Shown: piece after piece, positions 1-8,910 of the stretch
How positions within the stretch are numbered: position 1 is the stretch's first letter
Layout of the letters: each line of letters starts with the position of its first letter
Origin: Deltaproteobacteria bacterium
Lineage (GTDB): Bacteria; UBA10199; GCA-002796325; JACPFF01
Length of the DNA: 64,000 nt
Assembly: GCA_016183065.1 (NCBI GenBank)
Contig: JACPFF010000019.1
Coordinates: 105,351 to 169,350 of the forward strand
Direction: 5' to 3'
Position numbers and translations under genes: made by a program
The notes under the pieces: model-generated
Told to the model about the DNA's origin: nothing
Database searches by the model: none
The model's input: the letters and a program-made list of their open reading frames with translations, nothing else

Positions 1-758
1 AGCGCAAAGGTTGCCGCATCGAGATAGGGCCGCCATTCTGGATCGGTGGCGTGGGCCTGTCGGAACGTCCCCCACTCGTTGTGCACTGCCGCCGGAATAA
101 CCGGGGGACGCCGTCGATTGGCCACCACAGGGCCGAGTGCCATCTGGACGGAAGTGCGCAGGGCCTGTGCAATGTCGAGTGTCTCCCTGACCGGGAGTTC
201 TTCGCAGAGCGTGACGATCAGGGCCCGGGTCTGTGCACGATCGTGCAGGGTGGAACGGATGGCCATTCCATGTTCATATAGGGGACCCCGCGGCACCGCA
301 TCCGTGACGACCCAGGGGGCCCGGAGAAATCCCAGGCCATGGCCGGTGGCCGGAAGATCGACCAGAATCCGGTCCCAGCGGGATGTTTGCGTCATGGACC
401 AGATTTTGCCAAGACACATCAGGGCATTGATGCCGGGAGTTGCATCGAGAAAATAGTGGACAAACCGGTTGTCAAACAGTGTGCGATAGAGTGCGTGGGA
501 TCCGAGTCGCCCGGTGGCATATTCGGTAAATGCATCATGGGCATTGATCGACGCGACCGTGAGGTGTGGCGCCACGGCGATTCCTTCGTACGAAAGCGGC
601 GTCTGATGAAAATACACCCCAAAGTCTTGCGTTTCGATTTCGACGAGGAGCACCTCTTCGGCGCAGCGTGCCCGCCAAAGTGCCGCCGCCGCGGCAACGA
701 CCGTCTTCCCCACGCCCCCCTTGCCAAGGATGAAAATGAGGCGGGCATCAGGAAACAT
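1..758 (-). CDS. ArsA-like P-loop ATPase, 3' end outside window
   Basis: Translating the reverse strand from the ATG at 758 gives an open frame to the window edge (about 252 codons). It starts MFPDARLIFILGKGGVGKT, whose GKGGVGKT at residues 12-19 is the deviant Walker A of the ArsA/MinD/ParA ATPases. A later stretch reading RILVDLPATGHGLGF resembles the ArsA switch region (D-x-P-x-x-G-H). The ATG lies two bases after the stop of the PhaR-like gene, so the two are probably translationally coupled. Members of this family outside arsenic operons are common in deltaproteobacteria and their substrate is unknown; no arsenic genes are visible here. The C-terminus cannot be judged. Confidence 0.85.
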   Translation of the reverse strand, partial: MFPDARLIFILGKGGVGKTVVAAAAALWRARCAEEVLLVEIETQDFGVYFHQTPLSYEGIAVAPHLTVASINAHDAFTEYATGRLGSHALYRTLFDNRFVHYFLDATPGINALMCLGKIWSMTQTSRWDRILVDLPATGHGLGFLRAPWVVTDAVPRGPLYEHGMAIRSTLHDRAQTRALIVTLCEELPVRETLDIAQALRTSVQMALGPVVANRRRPPVIPAAVHNEWGTFRQAHATDPEWRPYLDAATFA

Positions 759-760
759 GG

Positions 761-1300
761 TTATTCTTTTTCGCGCGCATGGAGACGACGCTCGAGATCT
801 TCTATGCGCTGCTGCAGCTGTCGGATGTCGGACTGTACAGTCGGGATATTCGACACGTTTTTCACGGTCGGACGCACCTTGGTGTCGACAAACTTCCTGA
901 TAATGGAGAGCAGGTCGTCGCGGGCCTCGTGCGAGATCTTTCCCTTGCGTACCAGGCCGTCCACCGCTTCGCTGACTTCATCGCGCACGTGCTCCAGCTC
1001 GCGCACGCCCGACTCGAAGGCCTTATGCGCAAAGCCCCGGAGGGTTTCGCCACCACTGCGAATGATATTGGTGAGGGTCGCCAGCGGGAGGACATTCTTC
1101 TGCCGTTTCTCTTCCTCGAAAATAATCTGGGAGAGCGTGACGCTCGTCAGATCTTCCTTGGTGGCATTGTCGACCACATGCACGTCTTCGCCCTGTTTGA
1201 CCAATTCGGCAATATCTTCCAGAGTGACATAACAACTGTCGACGGTATCGTAGAGCTTGCGATTCTGGTACCGCTTGATGGTGCGTATCCCCTTCGTCAT
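761..1300 (-). CDS. phaR: PHA accumulation regulator (PhaR-like) DNA-binding protein
   Basis: A 179-residue protein beginning MTKGIRTIKRYQNRKLYDT. The RYxNRKLYDT motif and the following YVTLEDIAELV segment are the hallmark of the PHB/PHA accumulation regulator N-terminal DNA-binding domain. The C-terminal half is rich in charged heptads (DIRQLQQRIEDLERRLHA) and should form a coiled coil. Family members bind DNA and sometimes polyhydroxyalkanoate granules. No PHA synthase is visible in the window, so the real target is unknown. It lies in a collinear minus-strand operon, 10 bases after a small gene and 2 bases before the ArsA-like ATPase. Confidence 0.9.
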   Translation of the reverse strand: MTKGIRTIKRYQNRKLYDTVDSCYVTLEDIAELVKQGEDVHVVDNATKEDLTSVTLSQIIFEEEKRQKNVLPLATLTNIIRSGGETLRGFAHKAFESGVRELEHVRDEVSEAVDGLVRKGKISHEARDDLLSIIRKFVDTKVRPTVKNVSNIPTVQSDIRQLQQRIEDLERRLHAREKE

Positions 1301-1310
1301 ACCGGTCCCC

Positions 1311-1628
1311 TTATCTCTTTCGCGAATGCTGTCGTTGTGGTTTTACAGTGCGCCTGCGGGTCGACCTTGCGGAGGGTGTCGTGTCGTGATCGGCGCCGTT
1401 CCCCGCATTTGTCCACTGGCGCAAGGTCTGCTGCAAATTCTGCAAGACCGATGGCAAATAGGGATACTGGTCCGCGAGTCCTGTCGTCGCAGCAGTCCCT
1501 TGCAGGGTGCCGAACGCGGCCTCCACCGCCGAGACGAGTGCGCGTCCCGCGGCCTGGAGATGGTACCGGATCTCCGGCGAGCTCCAGAGCGTCATCAGCA
1601 GTCCCTGTCGTGTCGATGGTGCGTCCAT
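1311..1628 (-). CDS. Small hypothetical protein upstream of phaR
   Basis: A 105-residue protein starting MDAPSTRQGLLMTLWSSPE, with an amphipathic helical middle and a very basic tail rich in Arg, Lys and Gln. An AGGTT lies just before the ATG. This frame is preferred over the longer overlapping frame in the same interval because its composition is protein-like and it fits the spacing to phaR. Its place next to a PhaR-like regulator invites comparison with phasin-like or granule-associated small proteins, but I recognise no family. Confidence 0.55.
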   Translation of the reverse strand: MDAPSTRQGLLMTLWSSPEIRYHLQAAGRALVSAVEAAFGTLQGTAATTGLADQYPYLPSVLQNLQQTLRQWTNAGNGADHDTTPSARSTRRRTVKPQRQHSRKR

Positions 1629-1741
1629 AACCTGCGAATACGATGTCCTTCATGACTATACACGATGACACCGGCAATACTCCCCAGAATGAGCCACTCT
1701 GCAAGTCCTAAGTTATTCCATAATTCCGCGATCGTCGGCAT
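1595..1741 (-). CDS. 48-residue single-span membrane protein
   Basis: A short frame starting MPTIAELWNNLGLAEW, followed by a hydrophobic run (WLILGSIAGVIVYS) and a basic His/Arg-rich tail. That is the layout of a one-helix inner-membrane microprotein with a cytoplasmic tail. It overlaps the start of the next gene by 34 bases. Only a weak purine stretch (GGGGCG) precedes the ATG. The call rests on hydrophobicity and operon position, so it is tentative. Confidence 0.4.
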   Translation of the reverse strand: MPTIAELWNNLGLAEWLILGSIAGVIVYSHEGHRIRRLWTHHRHDRDC

Positions 1742-1782
1742 GGCGCCCCATTAGTACTGGAAAGGGGTGGGGATCGCAATCG

Positions 1783-2292
1783 CTATGTCACCTGTGCCGC
1801 GCGTTGTGGCCGCGCGCCGGGCATGCTCCGGGGCGTGTGCGACAGTGTCGGCGCACGATGACTGAAGACATTGACTCGCAGCGCGCTGTCGTCCGTCAGA
1901 TGAAAATAGAGCAAAACACCCGAGACATAGACAAAAAACCCCTGCACGATTGCCAATCCCCACAGGAGTACGGGAGGGAGACCTCCCCAGAGGAGTGCTG
2001 TTGCCATTGCGAGCGAGTAACTGCCCAGGACGTTGATGCGGCGAAAGTGGTTTTCGATGCCGAGCGGTCTTGTGCCGCCGCGCTGATGGGGAAGGCGCCG
2101 ATACCAGCGGACCGAGCCGAAAAAACGGAGGACCAGATAGGTCACGACCAGCGCAAGCGGGCCACTCATTTCGAGGGCAGTCCAGGTCGTGGCACTGCCG
2201 CGCGTGCGGAAAAAACCGGCGAGTCCAACGACACTCGCCATCTCCAGAAAGAGGGGAAATGGGCTGCAGTAGTGAAAGAAAAAACGGAGCAT
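1783..2292 (-). CDS. Multi-span membrane protein of unknown function
   Basis: A 169-residue protein with about four hydrophobic segments: an N-terminal MLRFFFHYCSPFPLFLEM region, GPLALVVTYLVLRFF, a segment around SYSLAMATALLWGGL, and LLWGLAIVQGFFVYVSGVLL. It resembles small steroid-reductase-like or DUF-type integral membrane proteins only in general layout; I recognise no motif. It starts 15 bases after the stop of the phosphodiesterase gene on the same strand, so it is probably cotranscribed with it. Confidence 0.65.
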   Translation of the reverse strand: MLRFFFHYCSPFPLFLEMASVVGLAGFFRTRGSATTWTALEMSGPLALVVTYLVLRFFGSVRWYRRLPHQRGGTRPLGIENHFRRINVLGSYSLAMATALLWGGLPPVLLWGLAIVQGFFVYVSGVLLYFHLTDDSALRVNVFSHRAPTLSHTPRSMPGARPQRAAQVT

Positions 2293-2306
2293 AGCACTGG
2301 AACATA

Positions 2307-3875
2307 CTAAAAGAGCGGGGTACCGTCAATGCAGTGGCGGCAGACGCCAAGCCCGAACCATTGCAACATGGTCGGATAGAGATCGGTGACCTGTCCCACG
2401 GAGCGCGTGCCCACGGGAATGGAGGGCCCCCGGATCAGCAGGGGGATCTGCATGTCGATCGCGCGGTGGGTCCCATGCGTCGCGGCCTTCCGGGCATAAA
2501 ATCCCCACGGGAGTTTGGCGATCACCACCATGTCCCCGGCCCGGCCATCGTCAAAGATCTGGCCGAGTTGCGGAACGGCCCCCGGCGTGTCTGTGCGGGC
2601 CAGCGCCGCGTTCCATTGGGCCACCGTAAGTGGCCGCCCGTGACGATACGCGCGCAGATGACGGTGCCGTGCAAATTGCAGCGGATCGCCGCTGATCGCG
2701 CGATAGCGATAGTATGATCGGCCGTGGCGCCGTTCGTGCGTGACAACCGCTTCCGCAGTGGACGTTACCAGCCGGACCCGGTCATGATCGCGTACGAGCA
2801 CAAGGTCGGTCGGCGGGGCCTCGGTCAGCAGTGAGACGAGATCGAGCCGGAAGGTGCCGGTCACCGGATAATTGCGTAGCGTGGGGTAATCGATAGGGAC
2901 GGCCCATCCCTGTGGCGCCTTGACAGTGACTGTCGCCACGGAGACGCCGCGCTCGCCGATATAGACACGGGCATCACGTCTCGGATGATTGCCCACGGTC
3001 GGTAATCCGTGGGCCTCGAAGAGTGCCTCGATGTCGAACACGCCGTCGATGTCATGCATGCCATGGTCGCTGGTGACGATCAGATAGGTCTTTTCAAGGA
3101 TCCGGCGGCGCCGGAGGAGGTCGATGAAGTCGCCGAGAAAGGCATCGAACTGGATCAGATTGCGGCGGATGCGGATATGCTGCGGTCCGTATTTGTGTCC
3201 CAGGAGATCCGTGCCGAAGAGGGCCACGAGACTGAAGCGCGGCAGCGCGTCATCGTGACCGTGGAAGAGGTCGAGGAGATCGCGATACGCATGATGGTCG
3301 ATCTGTTCATACCGCTTGTCGATCAAGAGCGACCAGAGGGGCACGAGAGGACTTTTGGGGCGACGCACCGTGGCATTGCGGAAATACGGGGAAAAGACCG
3401 CAGCCGTTGGATAGCCGGCCAGGTCATCAAAGAGCGTACCGCCGGACGACTGTGTGGTTGCGCGGATGTCACCGAGATAAGAATTGCGAAAATCCCGGTT
3501 GAGCGTGAGCGCCCCCGTGAGATTGAGAAAATTATGGACCTCGACATGGACGCGATCGAACCATTGCAGATACGGAATGCCGGCATGGCCCGGAAAGAGG
3601 CCGGAGATCATTGTTTGGTAGGCTGACATGGTTGCAGACGGAAAGATGGTCAGCGCCTGCGTAAAGCGGGTCCCCTCATCCACCAGATATTTTTTCGTAT
3701 TCGGCAATATGCCGGCATCAATCAGCTGATAGAGCATGTCCGGACGACAACCGTCCAGTACGAGCAGGACGACGTAGACGTCCCGGATGGGTGTGGGAGA
3801 CGCCGGCGTCGCCAGCCCTGTGATGGCCCATCCTCCCACGACCAGTGCGCACATGGCAGAGATCCATCGTCGCAT
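2307..3875 (-). CDS. Periplasmic type I phosphodiesterase/nucleotide pyrophosphatase (alkaline phosphatase superfamily)
   Basis: About 522 residues from the ATG at 3875; a GTG at 3911 would add 12 residues. MRRWISAMCALVVGGWAITG is a clear Sec signal peptide, which is why I favour the shorter start. The active-site pattern of nucleotide pyrophosphatase/phosphodiesterases is present: a metal Asp in VVLLVLDGCRPDM, the nucleophile Thr/Ser in FPSATMSAYQTMISGLFPGH, the second metal site in DLLGHKYGP, and TSDHGM. The family hydrolyses phosphodiester or phosphonate bonds outside the cytoplasm; the substrate is unknown. It is the first gene of the minus-strand operon that runs down to the ArsA-like ATPase. 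Confidence 0.9.
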   Translation of the reverse strand: MRRWISAMCALVVGGWAITGLATPASPTPIRDVYVVLLVLDGCRPDMLYQLIDAGILPNTKKYLVDEGTRFTQALTIFPSATMSAYQTMISGLFPGHAGIPYLQWFDRVHVEVHNFLNLTGALTLNRDFRNSYLGDIRATTQSSGGTLFDDLAGYPTAAVFSPYFRNATVRRPKSPLVPLWSLLIDKRYEQIDHHAYRDLLDLFHGHDDALPRFSLVALFGTDLLGHKYGPQHIRIRRNLIQFDAFLGDFIDLLRRRRILEKTYLIVTSDHGMHDIDGVFDIEALFEAHGLPTVGNHPRRDARVYIGERGVSVATVTVKAPQGWAVPIDYPTLRNYPVTGTFRLDLVSLLTEAPPTDLVLVRDHDRVRLVTSTAEAVVTHERRHGRSYYRYRAISGDPLQFARHRHLRAYRHGRPLTVAQWNAALARTDTPGAVPQLGQIFDDGRAGDMVVIAKLPWGFYARKAATHGTHRAIDMQIPLLIRGPSIPVGTRSVGQVTDLYPTMLQWFGLGVCRHCIDGTPLF

Positions 3876-4101
3876 GGGCGCGGTGTAACGAAAAACAGGA
3901 CGTGTGTCCACTGTGAGCGCCGTGTCTGCAGCCGCATCAGGCGATATCGTGGGATGGCCGGAGGATCGCCTTTTTCTTGATCGGCGTGCGCAAACCCAAA
4001 TAGGCGCGTTTTTCAGAGGGTCCTATCGGCAGTGGCAAGAAAAAGTGAGATCCGCGAAGGGATGGACCCCGGAAGGGGATTTTGCCAACAGCTAGCCGGT
4101 T

Positions 4102-4117
4102 GGGGTATCGATACCCC
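4102..4117. promoter_or_regulatory. Perfect 16-bp palindrome in divergent intergenic region
   Basis: GGGGTATCGATACCCC is a perfect inverted repeat with no spacer. It lies between the minus-strand phosphodiesterase operon and the plus-strand giant gene. Its position and symmetry suit a dimeric repressor or activator site. There is no direct evidence of binding. Confidence 0.4.
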
Positions 4118-4230
4118 GCTGAGAACCGATTCCGAGAGAGTGTTGCCTCACTCATGCAGGCGTGGTACGTAATTACCGCAGTAAATTTCATGAGTTACTT
4201 CCAATTTACCATGTAGGAGCTGACCAACCT

Positions 4231-4246
4231 TGGCACGCAATATGCA
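4231..4246 (+). promoter_or_regulatory. Candidate sigma-54 promoter of the giant nuclease-domain gene
   Basis: TGGCACG-N4-ATGCA has GG at 4232-4233 and GC at 4244-4245, the ten-base separation required for -24/-12 promoters. The -24 element is perfect and the -12 element differs from TTGCA by one base. The predicted start point, about 4257, is four bases before the ATG at 4261, which has no Shine-Dalgarno sequence. Confidence 0.5.
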
Positions 4247-4260
4247 GTTATACGCCGTTT

Positions 4261-7200
4261 ATGGGTGGCCCTCCGACAAAAGTGGGTGGCGCGACTTCTC
4301 ACTTATCTTCAGCAAAGGCGACGCCGGTTGGGCGTACCACGGCCTCGAGCCCTGTCGTTTCCGCGTCCAAGGTATCATTAAATGCCCGTCATGATCCACA
4401 CGACACCAGCTGCCATGCCTCGGAGGCGCCGCTCTGTCGGGAAGCACGGCGGCGGGCACAACGGCCTCGCTCAATGACACAATGGCAGGCGTCGGCCACT
4501 CAGGTTTCATCGAAGGGGCCACCGCAGATACCCGTCTCTGGCACTCCTGAAGTCTGGGATCGTCCTATTGCGATCGCGGAATTGGACCGCTGCATCGCCA
4601 TGTTCGATCAAGGGGAATGTTCCCCGCTCGATCCCGACGGGGAGGTCCTCGTCACGTTGCGAGCTATGCAACATCAACTGACGATCGAAACAGATCCCGA
4701 CGAAATTGCCCGACTGATTGAGCGTACTGCCGTGGTGAAAGAGGGCCTTGAACAGTGGCATACGCTCGAGGCGCAGTTGGAAGCGTCGTTGCAAGATAGC
4801 GCGCGCGTGCAATCGATACGTCGTGCCTATGCCCAACAATTGCGCTCGGGCGACGTGCCTCAACTACGGGAGGTATTGCGTCGTGGAACACGTCTGCTCG
4901 CCGATCTTCACCTGATGACTCGTGCAGAGGCTGCGCACAAGCTCTTGGTCGCGGCCAGTAATGACATGGTGCAGTCCGATACCGTGCCGCTCCAGGTCGA
5001 ATATTCGCCTGAGAGTGGTCTCATCATGGGGGAGAGCTATCTGGGCGACAACGCCACGTTGTCACCAGCACGGCTCAACCGGAATGCATTGACGCGGACC
5101 TATCGGATGTTGGCGAACAGCGATGATCCAGCACATCGGGCACTGGCGACGTCGTTGCGTGCCGCAGTCGGATATTTTCGTAGTCGAGAGGCCATCGGAT
5201 TATTGGACGCCCAATCGGCAGAGCGCCGAACTCTTCGCGCAGCGCTTCAGCGACATCTGCGGACGATTGAGCAGGCGCTCCCGTATATTGAGCAGAAAGA
5301 GGTGGCAGAGGCCCCTGCCGACGTGGTGCCGTCCGCCACCGCAAAAGATTCCCTGGCCATGCAGCACGCCCTGCTGCGCGATCGCGCGCAGCAACTCTAC
5401 GCCGCACTGAATACGCTCAAAAAGGAATTGGCTGTGCAAGGGGCCGGATGGAACCTTGGTCAGGGAGATGCCAACATCAGTCTCGCGTTAGTCGATCAGC
5501 TCATTTCCGAGACCCGCGGGTTGTTACAGGGTGTGCATTGCCAAGGGATATGGGTGCCAGGCCTTGAGAGCCGCACCGTAAGTCCCGATGTATTAATCCA
5601 GCATGCCTCACGCTTTGCGCACTTAGTGGAATCGCGGGGATATGCCACGGCCCGGCATCGTCTAGAGGAACTCGGCTACTATATGGGCATCCGCGACATG
5701 ATCTACGAAGGGACGATTTTGGCCCCGTTGGGGCTTGTGGGTGCTGCTGTGGCGCGGGCTCGGGCCCTTACGTGGGTGGCCAAAATGGGGCTTGAAGGGA
5801 CACGGGCCGGTGGTGCCATAGTATTGCTCGCAGAGTCCTCAGGCCTCACCATTGGATCGCTTGTCGGTGAACAGGCCTTTGTCCTCGGTGAGCCACTCCC
5901 CGCTGGGCTGTGGGAGACAACAGAATATCTGGCCAAGCGGGTCCTCCTCGGCATGGGCATGCTCAAGACCTTTCATACGGTGATGGGGGCGCTGGGGCCT
6001 CGTATCCAACAGGTGGCCATGCGGACCGCCATTGCCACGCTGCGGCGCCGCGGCATCTCCTTGCAACACCTCTTGACAAACGAAGGCCAAGCCTTGCTGG
6101 CCCGGGAGTTGCAAACCAGTTTCCGCATTGCCTTGCAAAATGTGGGGATCCGTATGGCAGGGAGTTATGCAGGATTCACGGGGTGGGATTTTGTGGCGGT
6201 CAATATTGAACAGGGACTTGATGGACAATTTGCCCCGGACGCGGCGGCGGCACAGGTCTGCAGTGTGAAGGCGCTGGTGCATCGGGCGGTCATGGTTCCT
6301 GCCTTTGAACTGTATGGGGGCATCACACAGATGCGCCAGGCACGACAGCTGACCACGGCGTGGAACCAATATCTTGCCGAGCACACAGACGTTGCGAGTG
6401 AATATCGGCGCGTACAAACGGATGTGACAGATGCGGCGGAGGCGTTTGGTGCGCTGCTGCGCGACACCAAAGGCGGCATGGACGCGGACCCGGCGCACGT
6501 GAAGGCATGCAAAGATCGGATGCGTCAGACCTTGCGTCAAGCGTTGACCTTTTACGAGTCCTTGCCGGAGACATTTCGTGGGGAGGCAACCACAATTCGC
6601 GAGCGGTTGCACCGCGCGGAGTACGTGGAAGGCGAGATTGCCAAGATCGTGACAGTCATCGGTCCGCACAATGTACACGGCGTGATCGAATATGCCGCAG
6701 GCCGTTTCACCTACGATGTCACACGCGAGGCCCAACTGATCACAGCGCTCGAACAGAGCGGCGCCCGTGTGACGCAGGGGCGCGACGGGATACTTATCGT
6801 GAATGACGCGATCTATTTAGCCCCCAATGTGGTGCACGAAGGACCTATTGTCCGCGCACGGCGCGAAATGGAAGCCATTCAACGCGTACTCCCAGTGGCG
6901 ATCGCCACGCCATTCAGTCGTGGAGTGCCGGCAGACTCTGCGGGCGGACGCCAAGCGCACACGCCAGGTACGGGTCGCCGCACGCGATCCTCGGTGAGTG
7001 GCGTGAAGCAACCGACCGCTCGCATTGTACGTCGTGACGAGGTCGCATCGCCGGGAATAACGGAGTCTACGCGCCGTGAACCAGCGGAGGCCGGCGGTGG
7101 AGGTCATGGCGCCGATGCGCTCCAGCATCTGCATGCGAGGCTGTGGGATTGGGCGCGTCTGCATGGCGACGAGGCGGATTACCGTACCGAGTTCGTCCAA

Positions 7201-8910
7201 TTGCGGCGAGAGATTGAGCACTTGCAGCAAGACGGGGTGGGTGACCCACAGCATATCCGGAGTCGATTGGATATTTTATCCGATGAATTGGGTTGCGAGC
7301 CACCGGTTACTTCACCCCCCGCAGCGGAGGCCGCACAGCCTGTCGAACCAGCACGCGCAGATCCTCGGGATCCACGCACGGCCGAACCGCGATCCATTGT
7401 CGATGCGATTGAAGCGGCCGAGGCGGGGCTCTGCGAGCTCATCGGGGGGACCTTGTTCATTGTGGTGGAGGCCGGCAAGGTGATCACCGTGGCGGACCTC
7501 CTCCAGACGGTCCCGTTACAGGGGCTTCGGCGTATCGAAATTGAATTGCCCGAGGGGGAGGCCATTACAGCCGACACGACGTTGCGGATGCAATCGTTCC
7601 AGGATGCCGGCATTGATGTCGTGGTACGGGGTGGAGAGGCCGTACCGCCTTCAGTCGCTGTGGCCACAGCATCCGTAGCGGATCATGATGCACAGAACGT
7701 GACGGCTGCTGTGCCAGTGCCGACTGTCGAGCCCAAGGGACAAGGGCATGTGCCTTCGCATGGTGAAGATCCGGCCTCGGCACCGGACCGTCAGGTTGCG
7801 GTGACCATCCCGCAGCCGACTGCAGCAGCGGCTGAGAAGCGGGCACGGGCCATTTTTCGCGATCAGCCAAAGATCCTCCAAGTGATAGTGTGGCGCAGTA
7901 ATGGTCGGAAGAGTCTCTTTACACGGGACGCCCCGCGATCCGGTGTGGCGGAGACCGGCGAGGCTTCCAAGCCGGCCGCCGTGCAGTTACAGTCCACCGT
8001 CACAGCGGCTCTACGTCCATCACGCAACGCCTCTGTCTGGCCGGAGAAAATTCGTTCGGCAATGTGCAATGCGTTGGGTTCTCTGTCGGGACGCGAATGG
8101 AATCCGCAACAACTGGAACAGTCGGAACGCAGTGAAGATGCGCGTTTGGTCCGCAATTCGCTCATCGCCGAAGGCGATCTCCTTGCGCTGGCCGGGCGGC
8201 GCACTGCCGATGGCCGCCGCACGGTGGAAGGCCGCAATACCCTCAAGCTGCTCGCTCTCTTTGCGACCTCGAAGACGCCGGCCACGGCGTGGATGTGGGT
8301 GCGGGCCTTGGCGAACATGGCGCGGCGGACGGGGCAAGCCCATGTCTTTGATGCGATCGTCTCTGAGACCCTGGAGCTCTATCGTCGTGCCCGAGCCAAT
8401 GGTGTAGCGCTGCGCGGCAGCGTGGTGGAATCGGTGGCAAAGACGCATGAGACCGTGGTGCGGGATTTGAAATATCCCCCACACAAAGTCAGCGAGATGC
8501 GACAAAGCGCGCAAGGCGAATTGGCCGTGGTACGGGGACTCCTTGCACATAGTAACCATGTTGCCGTGGTCGATGTATTGCCACGGTCGGGGACGGGACA
8601 TAATACGACTCCTGATTTGCGGATCGTCTTTCGTGGAGCGTCCCCGTGGACAGAGCTTTGGGATGTCAAAACGTCAAGAGTTGGTCATCACCGGATTGAT
8701 TATGGCCAATTTGCGAGTGGGCTTTACGCCAACATCGATGGCTCTCGCGTGATACTGTTGGGCGGGGGATTGTCCACAGAAGTGATTGGCGAGATACGTC
8801 AGCCGCGTCGCGGGTTTCGTATTCATCATTTCCCAGATCTTGCACCGTCGCCAGCGGACTTTCGGCGCATTGCTACCCCGACACCAGCGCGGGAGGGAGG
8901 ATCCCGATAG
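4261..8910 (+). CDS. Giant multidomain protein with C-terminal PD-(D/E)XK nuclease-like domain
   Basis: About 1,549 residues from the ATG at 4261; the frame is open from 4162. I chose 4261 because a candidate sigma-54 start point falls four bases upstream. No whole-protein family is recognised. The N-terminus is Ser/Thr/Pro-rich and disordered. Long helical and coiled stretches follow, with a hydrophobic helical block around 5700-6000 (GTILAPLGLVGAAVARARA). A low-complexity linker spans roughly 6900-7850. The last ~130 residues contain TTPDLRIVF, then TELWDVKTSR: Pro-Asp at 8611-8616 and Asp-x-Lys from 8662, the spacing of PD-(D/E)XK nucleases. Large carrier plus C-terminal nuclease is the layout of polymorphic toxins. 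No immunity gene follows on the same strand. Confidence 0.7.
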   Translation: MGGPPTKVGGATSHLSSAKATPVGRTTASSPVVSASKVSLNARHDPHDTSCHASEAPLCREARRRAQRPRSMTQWQASATQVSSKGPPQIPVSGTPEVWDRPIAIAELDRCIAMFDQGECSPLDPDGEVLVTLRAMQHQLTIETDPDEIARLIERTAVVKEGLEQWHTLEAQLEASLQDSARVQSIRRAYAQQLRSGDVPQLREVLRRGTRLLADLHLMTRAEAAHKLLVAASNDMVQSDTVPLQVEYSPESGLIMGESYLGDNATLSPARLNRNALTRTYRMLANSDDPAHRALATSLRAAVGYFRSREAIGLLDAQSAERRTLRAALQRHLRTIEQALPYIEQKEVAEAPADVVPSATAKDSLAMQHALLRDRAQQLYAALNTLKKELAVQGAGWNLGQGDANISLALVDQLISETRGLLQGVHCQGIWVPGLESRTVSPDVLIQHASRFAHLVESRGYATARHRLEELGYYMGIRDMIYEGTILAPLGLVGAAVARARALTWVAKMGLEGTRAGGAIVLLAESSGLTIGSLVGEQAFVLGEPLPAGLWETTEYLAKRVLLGMGMLKTFHTVMGALGPRIQQVAMRTAIATLRRRGISLQHLLTNEGQALLARELQTSFRIALQNVGIRMAGSYAGFTGWDFVAVNIEQGLDGQFAPDAAAAQVCSVKALVHRAVMVPAFELYGGITQMRQARQLTTAWNQYLAEHTDVASEYRRVQTDVTDAAEAFGALLRDTKGGMDADPAHVKACKDRMRQTLRQALTFYESLPETFRGEATTIRERLHRAEYVEGEIAKIVTVIGPHNVHGVIEYAAGRFTYDVTREAQLITALEQSGARVTQGRDGILIVNDAIYLAPNVVHEGPIVRARREMEAIQRVLPVAIATPFSRGVPADSAGGRQAHTPGTGRRTRSSVSGVKQPTARIVRRDEVASPGITESTRREPAEAGGGGHGADALQHLHARLWDWARLHGDEADYRTEFVQLRREIEHLQQDGVGDPQHIRSRLDILSDELGCEPPVTSPPAAEAAQPVEPARADPRDPRTAEPRSIVDAIEAAEAGLCELIGGTLFIVVEAGKVITVADLLQTVPLQGLRRIEIELPEGEAITADTTLRMQSFQDAGIDVVVRGGEAVPPSVAVATASVADHDAQNVTAAVPVPTVEPKGQGHVPSHGEDPASAPDRQVAVTIPQPTAAAAEKRARAIFRDQPKILQVIVWRSNGRKSLFTRDAPRSGVAETGEASKPAAVQLQSTVTAALRPSRNASVWPEKIRSAMCNALGSLSGREWNPQQLEQSERSEDARLVRNSLIAEGDLLALAGRRTADGRRTVEGRNTLKLLALFATSKTPATAWMWVRALANMARRTGQAHVFDAIVSETLELYRRARANGVALRGSVVESVAKTHETVVRDLKYPPHKVSEMRQSAQGELAVVRGLLAHSNHVAVVDVLPRSGTGHNTTPDLRIVFRGASPWTELWDVKTSRVGHHRIDYGQFASGLYANIDGSRVILLGGGLSTEVIGEIRQPRRGFRIHHFPDLAPSPADFRRIATPTPAREGGSR

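Noticed and set aside
8601..8611. TAATACGACTC resembling the start of a T7 promoter
   Set aside because: Only 11 bases match and the CACTATAG part is absent; it lies inside the giant gene and codes part of the nuclease-like motif.
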